The position numbers and the translations under genes were made by a program. A stretch of 64,000 nt of DNA, from assembly GCA_000827205.1 (NCBI GenBank), contig KN832556.1, positions 227,436-291,435 of the forward strand, given 5' to 3'. This DNA is from Plicaturopsis crispa FD-325 SS-3 (taxonomy: Eukaryota; Basidiomycota; Agaricomycetes; Amylocorticiales; Amylocorticiaceae). The notes under the pieces are model-generated. The model saw nothing but the letters and a program-made list of their open reading frames with translations, did not search any database and was not told where the DNA came from. Positions 11,005 through 23,352 of the stretch are shown here, in pieces (position 1 is the stretch's first letter; each line of letters begins with the position of its first letter).

Positions 11005-14000
11005 ATGGTGGCGGGCAGCGGGTCAAACCAGCGGGAATACGAGAGTCACGACTACACCGAAGGCGCATCCGCTATCGACATCGACTTTGCCCTCGCGAAT
11101 AACAGACGATCGCGCCGAGACTCGCAATACAGCGAAGATGGCGTAGGCGAGATGTTCGACGGGCCCGGGCACTCTGTCAATCCGAGCAGTGTGTCGCGGA
11201 TGTCGCACTTCGAGCGCGGCGTCGAGGGGCGCAGAAGTGGGGAGTGGTCGCGGTCGCGGCGGAAAAGCCATGATTCCGGTCGTGGAAATGGAGAGAGAAT
11301 ACGGAGTCGGCGCGCTAGCAGGAGTGGCCAGTCGTCTCAGGAAGAGGAAGCGCAGAGTGAGGAAGAGGAAGAACAGGCGGGCAACGGGGATGCTGCAAGC
11401 TCGTCGGGCAGACAATTGAGGTCTCGGCGGCGACGAAAATCCGTATCTCCCTCTGCAGCCGCTGGTGCTGGTATGTTTGGAAACATTGCACATCTCTTTA
11501 CACGATCTACAACCGGTGAATCCTCTCACGTCCGCGCACCCTCATTCTCGCAGCGTTCCTCTGCTTCCAGTCGACGTTCACCCAGCCGACATTCCGACGC
11601 GGGATCGGACTATGCGCTCGAGACAGACGACGAAGGAGAGGAGAGGTGGGGGTATTCATCTGGCGAGGAGGACGAATACTCTGAGAACGGTGATGCACGA
11701 GGCGATATCAGTCCAAGGCCGAGCGAGGAGCTCGACTACGGCTCGTACCCGCCCTCTCCAACCACATCGCTCCCACTTCTAGCGGCCGACCCTATATTTG
11801 GTGAAGAGACTCGCATAGACATGGACGGCGTCGCACTAGATACCATGGCTCCACCACCACCCGGGCCTCCAAGTCGGCAAACGATCTATGTCGCGGACGA
11901 GGACAGTACGATTCGCTTCATCGGGTACGAGACTGTGCGCTACCGTCAATACCTCTGGCGTCTCGCGTGCGTTCTTACATGCGGCATTCTGGGTCTCCTT
12001 GGGCACTGGTTCCCTCGCCTCTGGCTGCGGTGGGTCGCGCGTGAGAAAGCATTCAAGGACACGAAAGATGGGTTCGTCGTAGTTGAGGTGGGTCCCCTCT
12101 ATTTGCAGGCCTGCTCGATCTGAGCGATGCATCATCCAAGGTGGCCAACAGAGATGTGACTTTATACCCCATGCGAGTTTTAGAATATCCATACCACATT
12201 TCTACTGTCTTCCCGGGGAATGCACCGCCAGAGTCGCTCTCGTCTCGGCCTTCGATATCCGCTCCTACCAAACCAAGCATTGGATCCGAAGATGAAATTT
12301 CCATGCTTGAGGAGCTACGCGTTATCGACTATCGATACTCGCGATTTGCTTTGGACCCCAGGAATGGGCTCTTTGCTATGACAAGGTACCCGTGGTTTAT
12401 CCAGCGTGCAATTTACGGCAAGCATACTGAATTACAAGCAGAGACTGGAGAGATCCTTTTTGGACCGGTGTCTCCTCTGTGCAGAACGGTCTTGAGCAAC
12501 CAACTCGCAAGCAACGGCTCGCGCTGTTTGGCGCTAACGAAATTGACATTGAGGGCAAATCGGCCGTGTCATTGTTAATTGATGAGGTATGTCGCCAACG
12601 TATCACCATTTTGTGATACCTTCTCTAATTCTCCAATGCACAGATCATCCATCCGTTCTATGTTTTCCAAATTGCTAGCATCATTTTGTGGTCTCTCGAC
12701 GACTACTACTACTACGCATTTTGCATTGCGCTCATCTCCACGCTCAGCGTCTCCGCTACGCTTATAGAGACACAAAAGGTGTGTTTACCTCCCATTTACG
12801 AGAAGCTTGTCTAATGCCGGAAACAGACCATAAAACGCATGCGAGATATGTCCCGGTTCTCATGCGCTGTTGACGTTTTCATTGACGGGATATGTAAGTT
12901 TCTCTGTTTACAATTCAGATTATTTGTTCACAATATGCTCAACAGGGATGCAACGTGAATCGACGGCTTTGGTACCCGGGGATATTGTGAATCTATCCTC
13001 TTCGCAGCTGTTCTCCGTTCCCGCGGACATGTTCCTCCTTTCCGGCGACGCTATTGTGAACGAGTCGATGCTCACCGGAGAGTCTATCCCTGTCAGCAAG
13101 ATTCCCGTTGGCGATTATGAACTTGTCAAATGGAAGGAGCTCAAAGACATCGACGCGGAAGGGACCCGGTGCTTTTTGTATGCTGGAACAAGAGTAGTCA
13201 GGATACGAGGCGCGCTTGCTGCCGATGGGAGCACAGGGAGACCGGCATTAGCACTTGTCGTACGAACCGGTATGTTCCCTTCACTCGCTGTTTTGTTGCT
13301 CAACCTCATGGTGTGGACAGGCTTCAACACCACCAAGGGTGCCTTGGTTCGATCTATGTTGTTCCCCAAGCCTATGGGATTCAAATTCTATCGCGATTCG
13401 ATCAGATTCATTGGTGTACTGGCTGGCATTGCAGGCCTTGGTTTCTGTGCTAGTGCAGTCCAGTTCGTGCGACTGGGGGTATGTTTTTGATCAAGATGAC
13501 GCATTCTTTCAGTCACTCATGGACGAACTTCAGGTCAAATGGCACACTATAGTCATTCGAGCACTTGACCTCATTACTGTTGTCGTGCCACCTGCTCTCC
13601 CCGCGACACTTTCCATCGGGACTAGTTTCGCCATCGGCCGCCTTCGAAAGATTGGCATATATTGCATCTCCCCAAGCAGGGTAAACGTCGGCGGTAAGGT
13701 CAACGTGTGTTGTTTTGACAAGACGGGGACGCTCACGGAGGACGGACTTGATATCCTCGGAGTGCGCGGGCTGGACCGCAGCTCCCAACGGTTTGGGGAA
13801 CTGCTAGACGACGTGCACGATCTTCCGTCTGGAAACCCCAAGGACAAGGCCAGCTTCCTGCACGCTCTCGCTACTTGCCACTCGCTGAAGATGGTGGACG
13901 GGGCCGCGATCGGCGATCCGCTCGACGTCAAGATGTTCGAGTTCACCAAGTGGACGTTGGAAGAGGGTATTGTGGCGGGTACCGGAAAGATTAAGGAACG

Positions 14001-16316
14001 GGGCGGTGGTGAGCCACGTCCGGCCGCCCTAGTGCAAACTGTTGTGCGTCCTCCGGGAAGTGCCCAGTTCAGGTTAGAAGATGCTTTGAAGGGTGCAACG
14101 AAGGTAAGATTCACAGTTCCTTTTTTATAACAAGTGGAACCTGACATCCATCTGCTATAGCATGCACATTTCCTCGAACTAGGTGTTATCCGGACGTTCG
14201 AGTTCGTGTCAAGTCTTCGGCGCATGAGCGTCGTGGTCAAGCGGCTGAAAAGCACAAGCATGGAAGTCTACGTCAAGGGCGCTCCGGAAGTCATGGCGGA
14301 TATCTGCGATAGGGATTCGTGTAGGTGGTGAAGATATGTCCGAGGCATGGTCAACTTAACGTATGCACGTCCACAGTTCCGCAGGATTACGATGACTTGC
14401 TGTCGTACTACACCAAACGAGGATACCGTGTCATTGCCATTGCGGGCAAGAGCATCGAGGGTCTGTCGTGGCTGAAAGCACAGCGGATGAAACGGCGAGT
14501 ACATTTTGTCTTTACCTCGTTGCGTGCTAACCGTCGTATGGATTTTCTCAACGACAGAGAACAAGCAGAGTCCGGCCTTCGCTTCATGGGGCTGATCATC
14601 TTTGAAAACAAACTGAAGCCGGGAACTGCGCCAGCTATCCAGGCCCTCCGCTCTGCACATCTGGCATGCCGCATGATCACGGGGGACAACCCGCTCACTG
14701 CCGTGAGCGTTGCTCGGGAGTGCAGCTTGATAAACCAGGCAGCGCATGTATTTGCTCCGCTGTTCGTTCAAGGTATTTTCCATCTTGACTTGCGTTCACG
14801 ACTGACCGCGAATACTGATGTGATGACAAGGTGGTCCCACCGTTCCCCACTCTACCATCGAGTGGACGTGCATGGACGACAGTGCATGGAAATTAGATAG
14901 CTATAGTCTCAAGCCGCTTCCACCACCGCTGCATCACACGGTTGAAGCCGACGAAGTCGACTATCAGGATTGCGCGCTCGTCGTGACCGGCGATGTCTTC
15001 CGATGGATGATCAACCATGCGCCCCTTGAGACCCTTCAGCGGGTAGGCCATCTCTTGTGATTCGTTTACATAGAGCGCTGATGCATCAAATCCAGATGCT
15101 TGTCAAGGCACAAATTTTTGCGCGCATGTCCCCGGACGAAAAGAACGAGGTTGTAGAGAGGCTGCAGTCGCTCGGCTACACCGTGATGATGTGCGGAGAC
15201 GGTGCAAACGACTGCGCTGCGCTGAAAGCTGCTGACGTAGGCATCTCGCTGTCCGAAGCTGAGGCGTCTGTCGCCGCACCGTTCACGAGCAGCACGCCGG
15301 ACATTGGCTGCGTTATCGAGGTAATTAAGGAGGGTCGCGCTGCTCTGGTCACTAGCTTCAGTTGTTTCAAATATATGTGGGTCTCGCACGAAACCCGCTG
15401 CGAAGGAGATACTGATTATTGTTTGAAAGGGCGTTATATTCACTCATTCAGTTCACGACTATCACTCTGTTGTACTCATTTGCATCATCTCTGGGGGATT
15501 TCCAAGTGCGTATTTCATATAGCGATGGCAAGCATTCGGTGTACTCATTCGCTCTGCAGTTTTTATACATTGATCTATTCATCATCATTCCCGTGGCTGT
15601 TACTAGTAAGTGCATTCATCCTACAGCACGCCCTGATCTCAACTCCTACTCCAGTGGGCCGCACACTCCCTTACCCTCGCATCTATCCAAAACGACCAAC
15701 GGCGAGCCTCGTGTCCAAGAAGGTATTGGCCAGCATTATCGGTCAAATCGTCATCACAAGTGCCATCCAATTCTGGGCCTTTTTCTGGGTGCGCGCTCAG
15801 GATTGGTATACACCTCCTCGCGGAGACACGGACGCCGGGGGCGACAAGTTATCGGCGACAAACTACGAAAACTCGTCGCTGTTCTTGATTTCATGTTTCC
15901 AGTACATCCTCGTCGCTGCTGTGTTCAGCATCGGGCCACCGTACCGAAAATCAATATGGACAAACGGTGAGCATGCCCACACGTTGGAGTTGTGCTATCA
16001 ATGATAGACTGATACTCCATCTGCAGGATGGCTCATGTTCTCGCTGGTTGTCCTTCTGGTCTTCAACACCGTGGTCCTGCTATATCCGCCACAATCCGTG
16101 GCGTTGCTCTTGGAGCTCATGCCACTTCCTTTCTCCGCACGGGTGACCTTCCTGACTGCTGCGGTCATCAACGTGGTGTTGTCGATGGCCTTTGAGCAAT
16201 GGGGGGCCCAAGCCGCTGCGCAGCTCGTCGGCGGCCTGCTGCGGCTTCGTCGCCAGGATCGACGGCGGGTGCGAGACGGAAAGGCGTACAAGGCTATCGA
16301 AGGCGGTATGCGATGA
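11005..16316 (+). CDS. YPK9-like: P5B-type cation-transporting ATPase (Ypk9/ATP13A2 family)
   Basis: Seventeen exons joined in frame to 1478 residues: 11005-12087, 12141-12385, 12442-12586, 12644-12778, 12827-12893, 12946-13269, 13321-13478, 13534-14103, 14161-14320, 14377-14494, 14558-14772, 14831-15042, 15096-15376, 15430-15505, 15560-15605, 15655-15966 and 16027-16316. Seen: TGES (about 602-605, actuator), PPALP (738-742, the P5B signature in M4; P5A has PPELP), DKTGT with the phosphorylated Asp at about 781, and GDGAND (about 1178-1183, hinge). The N-terminal 300 residues are acidic and Ser/Arg-rich, typical of a long cytosolic tail. Known for the family: late endosome/vacuole P-type pumps; animal ATP13A2 exports polyamines, and yeast Ypk9 affects metal tolerance. 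Intron 10 starts with GC (14495), forced by the frame. The start may lie further upstream. Confidence 0.95.
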
Positions 16317-16812
16317 TGTTTGCGATGCCCCACAGATGCCCCGAATAAAATGTCTCATTGCGCCTGGACCTGCCTGGACTACAGAAGTTTTGTGAGTTTC
16401 ACAGCGTCGAGAGGACAGGTTTGCATCCTTGATGGAATGATCGTTGTTGGCCAGAAACGAGTTGTGCCCAGCCCCCCGCGGTCGCTGAGTTTGAAACTAC
16501 AGTGAGCGTTTTGCGTCGGAGAATGAAATGACAATGGCCGCCGCCGCATTCTTCGAGTGCCATCGCGACGTCGAGCATTGACCTGTGTCCGCTGTGCCTG
16601 CGCCTCTCTTTCTCTTTCTCTTTTCTCTCAAACGCATTGTTCTCCTGCTTTTTCTCTTTTTTGCCCTGGGGGCGCTTCCAATCTTTACTTTCTTTCTCAA
16701 CTGCATTCGTCGCCGTCACTAGCACACGTCGAGCACAGCAAGGAGCAGCGCTCCTCATCTTCAATTCCGATCAGCTCTCCTCGCCTGGCGCTCTCTACAA
16801 CTCGCTTTCCAT
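16317..16812. other. Promoter region of the Ser-rich gene with pyrimidine tract
   Basis: About 500 bases. 16600-16670 is a C/T-rich run (CTCTCTTTCTCTTTCTCTTT and similar), common just upstream of well-expressed fungal genes. No coding signal of its own. Confidence 0.5.
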
Positions 16813-18283
16813 ATGCTTCGTCCGTCACACGTCGCTTTTCTCTTTCTCCTGAGCTTCGTACTGCTCTTTATCGCGCCGTCTAATGCGCTCCCAACTCCCG
16901 TCGGTCGCGCAGATCTTTCGTTGACCGGTCGTGACGGTGTCGATGGTGCCGGCATCCAGAGCCGTGGTTCCAGTGGTAGTTCCAGTGGGTCATCTGGCAG
17001 TGGTAGTGACGATGCAGAGGATGCAGCAAAGGGTGGTCTGCTCGGCCCAATCGTCAATGGGAAGCCTCTATCCGTCACCGAGATATCGACCCAGCAAACG
17101 TACGTTCCATTGATACGCTATAGCGGGTGACAGGCTGATAGTTGTTTACAGCTCGAACGGCCCCATGACGGTGACCTGCAACATCACCCTGACCCCGATG
17201 AAGGATTCGAGTGGGTCGGAGACATTCCAAGAGTCTAAGAAGTGCAGCATGTCCCCAGCAAGCAACAACGCAGGCTCGGGCTCGTCGGGCTCATCCGGCA
17301 GCTCTTCGGGCTCGTCTGGTTCCAGTGGGTCCTCCACAACCACTGCAATGGGATCCTCATCCACCTCGGGGTCGAGCGATTCCGGCTCGTCGGGCTCGTC
17401 GAGCTCAGCGTCATCAGGCTCATCAAGCACCGCTGATTCATCTGGCTCGAGCTCATCGTCGACCGCTACAGCATCAGCCTCTGCCTCATCAAGTTCCGCA
17501 TCATCCTCGTCCAATTCCACAGGCGCGAGTGGCTCGTCCAACAGCACATCATCAGCATCCGGTCAACCTGCTGTATCAGTCAATGTGCGTATTTCACCAA
17601 ACGATTCAATGTCCTTTTAGGAAACACGTAATTAATTGTTTTTATAGGGCGCATCCAGTGTCTCCCCCGCTGCTGGCGCAAACACCGGAGCTGCCACAGC
17701 GACAGCTTCGGGCTCTGGTTCTGCCGCATCAGCGACAGCTACTAGCTCAGGATCCGCAGCAGCAGCTTCTGTTACTTCAAGCGCATCGGGCTCAGCCTCC
17801 GCGACGGCGTCTGCGACCGCTGCTGGTAGTAACTCTGGCAGTACAACATCCAGCAGCGTGTCCGCGACCTCTGCCGCGGACTCTGCTTCGTCGTCCGCCG
17901 CCTCGTCCGCTACGTCGGCGGCCGAAAGTAGTGCAACCTCCCAGGCTGCGTTCGCGATTCCAGGGAAGAAGCTCTCCGTGCTTCCCATCGGTCTGGGCGT
18001 CTTTGCAGGTATATCTGTTATCGCTCTCATTGTTGTCGGTCTCGTTACATACGAGCGTACAAAGTACCGCAAGGTGCGTAATTTGGAACCTTTGTCTGCC
18101 TTGGCATGGAAGGGATGCTAACGACGTTGTGTTGGATATAGGCGTTCAGGCAACGGAAGCTTGCGGAAGCAGGGCAGAATATGGGATATGGGGGCATGGC
18201 GTAAGTGCTCATTTACTCTCGGTGCCTCTATGGAACGCGCCGCTGACACGTTCATCTTCGCGTCCTCCAGGCAACGGACGTAG
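16813..18283 (+). CDS. Ser-rich single-pass membrane protein (Mid2/WSC-sensor-like architecture)
   Basis: Five exons (16813-17099, 17152-17584, 17648-18073, 18142-18200, 18271-18283), about 405 residues. An N-terminal signal peptide (FLFLLSFVLLFIAPSNA) leads to a short conserved piece (TVTCNITLTP, FQESKKC) and two long Ser/Thr/Ala/Gly stretches likely to be O-mannosylated. One transmembrane helix (PIGLGVFAGISVIALIVVGL) and a short basic tail starting YERTKYRKAFRQRK follow. The layout matches fungal wall-stress sensors, but no WSC Cys domain is present, so the function is inferred only. The fourth exon ends ATG-GC|GTAAGT: if unspliced it reads TAA at 18202, giving 402 residues; if spliced it ends MAQRT. 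Both forms are possible. Confidence 0.8.
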
Positions 18284-18574
18284 ATCCCTTTATCGATTTT
18301 TATCCTCTTGTTGTTTTTCTCTACTGCGTTTTCCACTCGGGTTATCTGCAATACGATTGCAATCGACTGAAGCTACGGACTGTACCATTGCCTGTACTAC
18401 AATACTTAATGGGCTGCAAACACCAGCGTACATTGCCCGAAACGCTTTTAGTATGCAGCCGGGTCGACCAGGCGTCGACCTTATGGTGAACCTAGACTGG
18501 CGGTAGCATTTGAGTGGTGCGTTCTTGTCGCCAGTCCTGCCATTAGCAAGTACCGCGACACAGTGTCCTACGAG

Positions 18575-20015
18575 ATGGCAAACGAACTGAAGACAGTTGA
18601 CAGCTTGGTTATCACTTTTTTGGTCGACAACTCCATAGAATGGTTGAGCATCTTCGTACTTACCCCGTCCGTATGTTTAGCTGACATACATGATATCTCA
18701 GGATGACCAGGCTACCTCCTGGTTTCACTCACGAGGTGCCCACACATGCTGGGCAGACCCCAGATGTAGACCCCGTAACGGGTGTTAAGGTGCTTGACTT
18801 TGACAAGTTCTGCTGTGGTGAGTCGAGGAGCTGCTCAATCGCGCCATACTTGCTATACATACAGATATCTTATGGACATATCTAGGTGCCCACGGCTTCT
18901 CCGCGCTCATTGTACGCCATCGAGCCGTGATGAAGCCCGTCCTGCGCATCCCTAAATGACCTTGTCCGCAGGAGACCCAGATCGGCGAATCGTGCTCGCA
19001 TCTGACCCTCTTCGACACTGGGCCCGACTCTCTGTCGCTCGTGCGCAACCTCCGCGCCATGCAGGTCCCACTCGCGCACATCGAGACGGTCATCCTCTCG
19101 CACTGGCACAGCGACCACTCCGGGGGCCTGCTCTCGTTCCTGAAGCTGCGCGGCCCCGGGTGCGCCATCGACCTGCACCCGAACCGTCCGCTTGCGCGGG
19201 GCATAGCGCCGGGCCCGACGTTTGACAAGACGCTGTTCAGCTTGCCGGTCGACCCGAGCTTCGAGGAGATCGCGGAAGCAGGCGGGGACGTGCAGCTTCA
19301 CAGCGAGGGCCACACGGTTGCCGACGGGGCCGTTTGGGTCAGCGGGGAGATTCCGCGATTGACTGACTTTGAGGGCGGGCTGCTTAGCGGCTCACGATGG
19401 GTCGAACATGCGGGAGAAGGAAAGTGGACGCGAGAAGAGGTCTGACTGTTGTTGCATTCTTTTCAGGATCTAGCAGACTGCTGAAGTGGAAACACTGTTT
19501 GCAGCACATCATGGACGAACGATATGCAGTCATCGACGTCGCGGGAAAGGGTCTGGTTATATTCAGCGCGTTAGTATATGCTCAGTCCCTTCACCAAGTA
19601 TGCTGATACCATTATTTCTAGCTGCTCCCATGCTGGGATAGTGAACGTTGTAAAAGATGCCGTAGCAAAATTCTCGAGGCCCATTCACATGGTGAGCAGC
19701 AAAATCAAGCCGTTAAAAATTCCCTCCGAATCCGCTATTTCTGACCGCTGGCTTTACCAGATCATCGGTGGCCTGCATCTAGCAGGTTTCGAGCTCCTAC
19801 CGCGTATCCCGCCAACCGTCGATTTCCTGTCGCGGAAGCTTCGCCCCTCACCGACTTACGTGCTCCCGATGCATTGCTCTGGGTTCGCAGCGAAGGTCGC
19901 GCTCGAGGAGGCCCTCGGCGAGGGCTGCGTTCCTGCGGGGGTAGGCCACAAAATTGTTGTCACGGGTGACCGGGAGTTCGACCGTCGTCTCACTCCACCT
20001 ACCATCGTACCCTGA
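18575..20015 (+). CDS. Metallo-beta-lactamase-fold hydrolase
   Basis: Seven exons (18575-18642, 18702-18817, 18886-18911, 18972-19439, 19505-19569, 19622-19691, 19761-20015), in frame, 355 residues. Seen: FDTGPD, then the HxHxDH metal motif as SHWHSDHSGG; GCSHAGIVN-type third motif as ACSHAGIVNVV; and a late His in MHCSG. The order fits the MBL subgroup related to methanopterin-type synthases and often annotated 7,8-dihydropterin-6-yl-methyl-4-(beta-D-ribofuranosyl)aminobenzene 5'-phosphate synthase-like. In fungi the substrate is unknown. No signal peptide; probably cytosolic. The 26-base third exon is short but needed for frame. Confidence 0.88.
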
Positions 20016-20997
20016 GTCCCTTGGGGCATTCGGGGCACGCTGTAAATATTCGCTGTTCAGGAATTAGCGGTGTGCGCCACGCATGTCATCGTCGTTTATA
20101 AACGCGAACTTGAACGCCCCCTTCGCCATGACCGCCAACAAAATAAACAATCGTCAAGCGAAGCAAAAGGGCTTTCCCCTACCCACCTCTGCGCTGTCGT
20201 TGAACTCTTTCGAGACATTTCTGACTGCGCCCGTAAGCCTTTCCGGCTGGTGATCATGTCGGTTTGTTAACGGATGGATTTTGCAGTGTATGGATTTGGT
20301 TTGGATTTGGATGGTTTGGTTTGCATGATTTATCATGATATGGGTGGTAGGAGTCTGTGTTCTGTGCCCTTCCCATGTTTGCCCTTGACGCAGCGAGGAT
20401 ATCCCAGGGGACCGTGTCGCGAAACAACGGTGCTTGCTTCCCTGCCTCGCTGGTACTATTGCATGGTTCATTTCTGAACGGACCTTCACAATTCTGAATA
20501 TGTTACCGCCCACGGGTGCAATGTCAGTTGTCAATGAAATTCGCCAACTTGACTAACTTAGCTGTTGAGCGTGCTCGCCGTGTATGACTTTCCGGAGTAC
20601 TTGAGCAGGCAAGACTCGCGTTAACATTCGACGTTCAACCGCCCATGGCGATACGTGTCGCCGAAGGCAGGAGGTTGGCCGCTATGATTACTGTCATACA
20701 CATGATAGAAGTACTCGTGGTATAAGCCGAGACCCAGCCATCGTCTGGAGATAGGAAATCGTTTAACGTCGATGTCGAGTTTAACGATTACACGACGAAG
20801 AGGTCCTTGGCATACCACGGGGCTTGAGGGCCGCGATAAGTAATGCAGCGACGTCCCGGAAGGAACCACGTACTGAGAAATATCGAGGTTTGAGACGAGA
20901 CCATCCAACGAATAACACCCTATGATACAAAGTTGCAGTCAAATAATTGCTATTATACAGAGCATGTCCAGGAAGAACGTCCCACTTTTTACTGGCA
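20016..20997. other. Intergenic, 3' ends of two convergent genes
   Basis: About 980 bases between the MBL-fold gene (plus) and the J-domain gene (minus). 20270-20330 is an imperfect tandem of TTTGGATTTGG-like units. No gene recognised; open frames here are short and have no family look. Confidence 0.5.
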
Positions 20998-21727
20998 TCA
21001 CGGCTCATTAATGCCAGAGTTTTCTGCTGGTGCAGCTGCTGCAAGTAACTCCTCATCCGACCTATCCGGTGGTCGGCGGTCGGCGGAATCTCGGGAACGT
21101 CGGGATGTCTGACGAGCACGCAGAACGGCATCAGCCAATGCATCTCGTCTTGTCGACGCAGTATGCACGGCGAATACGCCTACAGTCTGCACGTCCATCA
21201 CCCGTTAACAAAAGCACCATGCAGTCAACGAGGACGCGAGCTCACCATGAGAATTGTGGCCATGATAACCCAGTCCTTCCAGCGGTCGTCTCCGCTCACC
21301 TGCAGCTCCGGTCGCGCCGCACGCCGCGTCCTCCAGAGAGCCGCTGTAGACTCGGCGAATCCCTGCGCGTCCTCCCCAGGACCAGCCAGCGGTGTCTTCC
21401 CGCGCAGACTGTCGTAGGCCGCAGCGATCGCCTGGAACCGCGCCTGCCGAACATCTGGGGGCAGCGGGCGCGACACGGCGGAATCAGGGTGATATATTCG
21501 GACGAGGTCGTAGTCTGCACAGTCGCGGCATTCAGAATTGCGCGAGCTGCGCAGAGGGATAGGTACTCACACCGCGCCTTCACGTCGTTCTGTGTTGCAC
21601 TATGCGGCAGGTGGAAGATTTGGTGCGGCGTTGGTTTAGGATTCGATGGGTACGGGTACGGGTTGGCATGGCTGGACGCCTGGCGGATGAAGAGACTGAT
21701 CTGCCTACGAGGACAACGTGCAAACAT
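20998..21727 (-). CDS. J-domain (DnaJ/Hsp40) protein, probably mitochondrial
   Basis: Three exons (21727-21571, 21514-21246, 21186-20998), in frame, 204 residues. The N-terminus (MFARCPRRQISLFIRQASS) is basic and amphipathic, like a mitochondrial presequence. The J domain begins near residue 30 (TPHQIFHLPHSATQNDVKAR) and has the HPD motif as IYHPDS at residues 61-63, formed across the first intron. The rest of the J domain follows, with FQAIAAAYDSLRGK, then a hydrophobic segment (DWVIMATILMTVGVFAVHT) and the tail beginning STRRDALADAV. This matches small fungal membrane-anchored J proteins that stimulate Hsp70; the partner cannot be told. The third-exon acceptor (GTGCAG) is chosen by frame. 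Confidence 0.82.
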
Positions 21728-22204
21728 ACTTGATAGCCTGCCTCCTGGTTCTCTCGAGATTGCGAACGTGAAGTTTTGAGGTGCGGTAGCGAGATACGAC
21801 CAAATGGTGAGGGGTTGTAAGGTAGAAAGTATTCACTTGAGAGAATAGAACCTTGCGCGCTCAAGCGCTCAACGTCGGCCCGCTCGCCTCGAGGAAGGCT
21901 CTAACAAGATTATGTCGTCTTTCCAAATGGAATCAACTTCAAGAAAGTAGTATGGATTGCGTAGACGGCGTTACTGACTCTGATGACACCCATTAACCCG
22001 CTACGTGGTAAGTAAAGAAAAATAACAAGGAAAGAGAAAAGCCAAAAGCCATGTCGACAGAGCGCACTCGCCAGAAGCAGCGATCACAACACCCCGTACG
22101 ACAGCAAGAAGTGAAAATTGGAAAGGATGAAAGATATATACACCTGCAAGCAGTGCACACGGCCCCGCTGGAATTTTGCTCCTCTTCAACGACCCGACAC
22201 TTTC
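21728..22204. other. Intergenic between J-domain gene and antizyme
   Basis: About 480 bases. It should contain the J-domain promoter and the antizyme 3' UTR (both genes minus). No coding signal. Confidence 0.5.
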
Positions 22205-23352
22205 TCAGATCTCCATCCCGACCAGCACGTACGCAGGGTCGACCTGGAACGGGGGCTTCGTGACGACGGTCCCTCCGACGTACATCAGCGAGTGAAGCAG
22301 GTCACCGAGCGCAGGGGAGCTACGCTCCAACGCAATCACCATTGCCGTACACTCCAGTCGCTCATCCGCCAAATCCAACAGCGCGACGATGCTGCAATCG
22401 GAATCAATATCACATGGAATCGTTGGAAGCTAGGGGCAGCGTACCTCTCGCGAAGGCTGACAGCCTCTGCATTCTTGCCATCCACGTAGAGCGTAGTGTC
22501 CAAGACAACACCGTCGAAGGCTATGCCCGTGTTCGGCGCCGACACAGTGACACTTTTAGCTTTCGGGAGCAGAGCGATCCCATCGCGCGGGAACACACTG
22601 AGCAGGAAGTCAAGAGCATCCTTCTGCGGGTTTTGGGCACCTCCGCACGCGCCATCTTCGGGGGTCATGGGCGGCGTAGCGAGGGTATCGGCGGACCGTA
22701 CGACATTCTTGCTCGGGATGGTCTGCGGTCCAACAGAGGGAGTGGGTACGTCGAAAGGATCGCCGGCTTCTCGGGGCGGAGTCGGCAGGTAAGAAGATTG
22801 GTTGTAGCTGGAGTCGGTGGATATGGAACACTCGGAATCGGATGATAATGAAGACGTGGAAGAGGAAATAGACGCCGGCCTGCCTCTCACGCAGTCCGAC
22901 GACCCTCGATCGGGAGGGCATTTCAGTTGGGGGACGTCAAACCCGCCACTGTGGGAAGAATAAAGTTAGCATGTAGGTTGCGGTCGGTGGGATTTTACGT
23001 TGGTCATATGAACAGAGGCTACGTCAGGATTTGCGATCGTGGGTTTCGGTCCCATAATCCCTGTAACGAACGTGCTCCCCAAGACACTTGCGGAGAAACA
23101 CTCACCCCTGGCCCCCCGGAGAACGTAGTAGAATAGTAGTACACGTCGTCGTTGCCTTGTACCTGGCAGACGGCAAGCACACTAGGCGCAGCGTCGGTGA
23201 AGAAAGCCCCATCTCCAACGGCTTGACGGCCGTTGCTGCAATGAAATGTCAGTTTGCGCTTCATTTCGTCCGAAATGAAGTGGCGAGTGAACGTACGTGG
23301 GGCAAAGACTAGATTTCGTATTCATAAAATTCGACATAGTGGAATTCGACAT
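22205..23352 (-). CDS. OAZ: Ornithine decarboxylase antizyme, with +1 programmed frameshift
   Basis: Exons 23352-23297, 23235-23106, 22948-22445 and 22391-22205. ORF1 starts MSNSTMSNFMNTKSSLCPT and runs 65 codons to TGA at 22939-22937, just inside exon 3 (TGG CGG GTT TGA). Skipping one base opens ORF2 (DVPQLKCPPDRGSSD...), ending in the antizyme core: LLDLADERLECTAMVIALE, RSSPALGDLLHSLMYVGG, TVVTKPPFQVDP, YVLVGMEI. Full product about 291 residues. Known: antizyme binds ornithine decarboxylase, sends it to the proteasome and blocks polyamine uptake; high polyamine raises the +1 shift. A Ser-rich acidic insert lies between the junction and the core. Divergent from RPS2 across about 450 bases. 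Confidence 0.92.
22937..22942 (-). promoter_or_regulatory. Programmed +1 ribosomal frameshift site (GTT TGA C)
   Basis: On the minus strand the zero frame reads TGG CGG GTT TGA and the +1 frame continues GTT-(T)-GAC-GTC-CCC. Most antizymes use TCC-TGA; here the P-site codon is GTT. Position after about 65 codons of ORF1 and the conserved start of ORF2 fit the family. The site lies 7 bases after a splice junction (exon 2 ends ...CCAGGG, exon 3 starts TGGCGG). Confidence 0.8.

Noticed and set aside
17211-18506. 431-codon open frame on the plus strand
   Set aside because: An alternate frame of the Ser-rich gene running through its introns; Arg/Pro/His-rich composition is what shifted Ser/Ala codons give.
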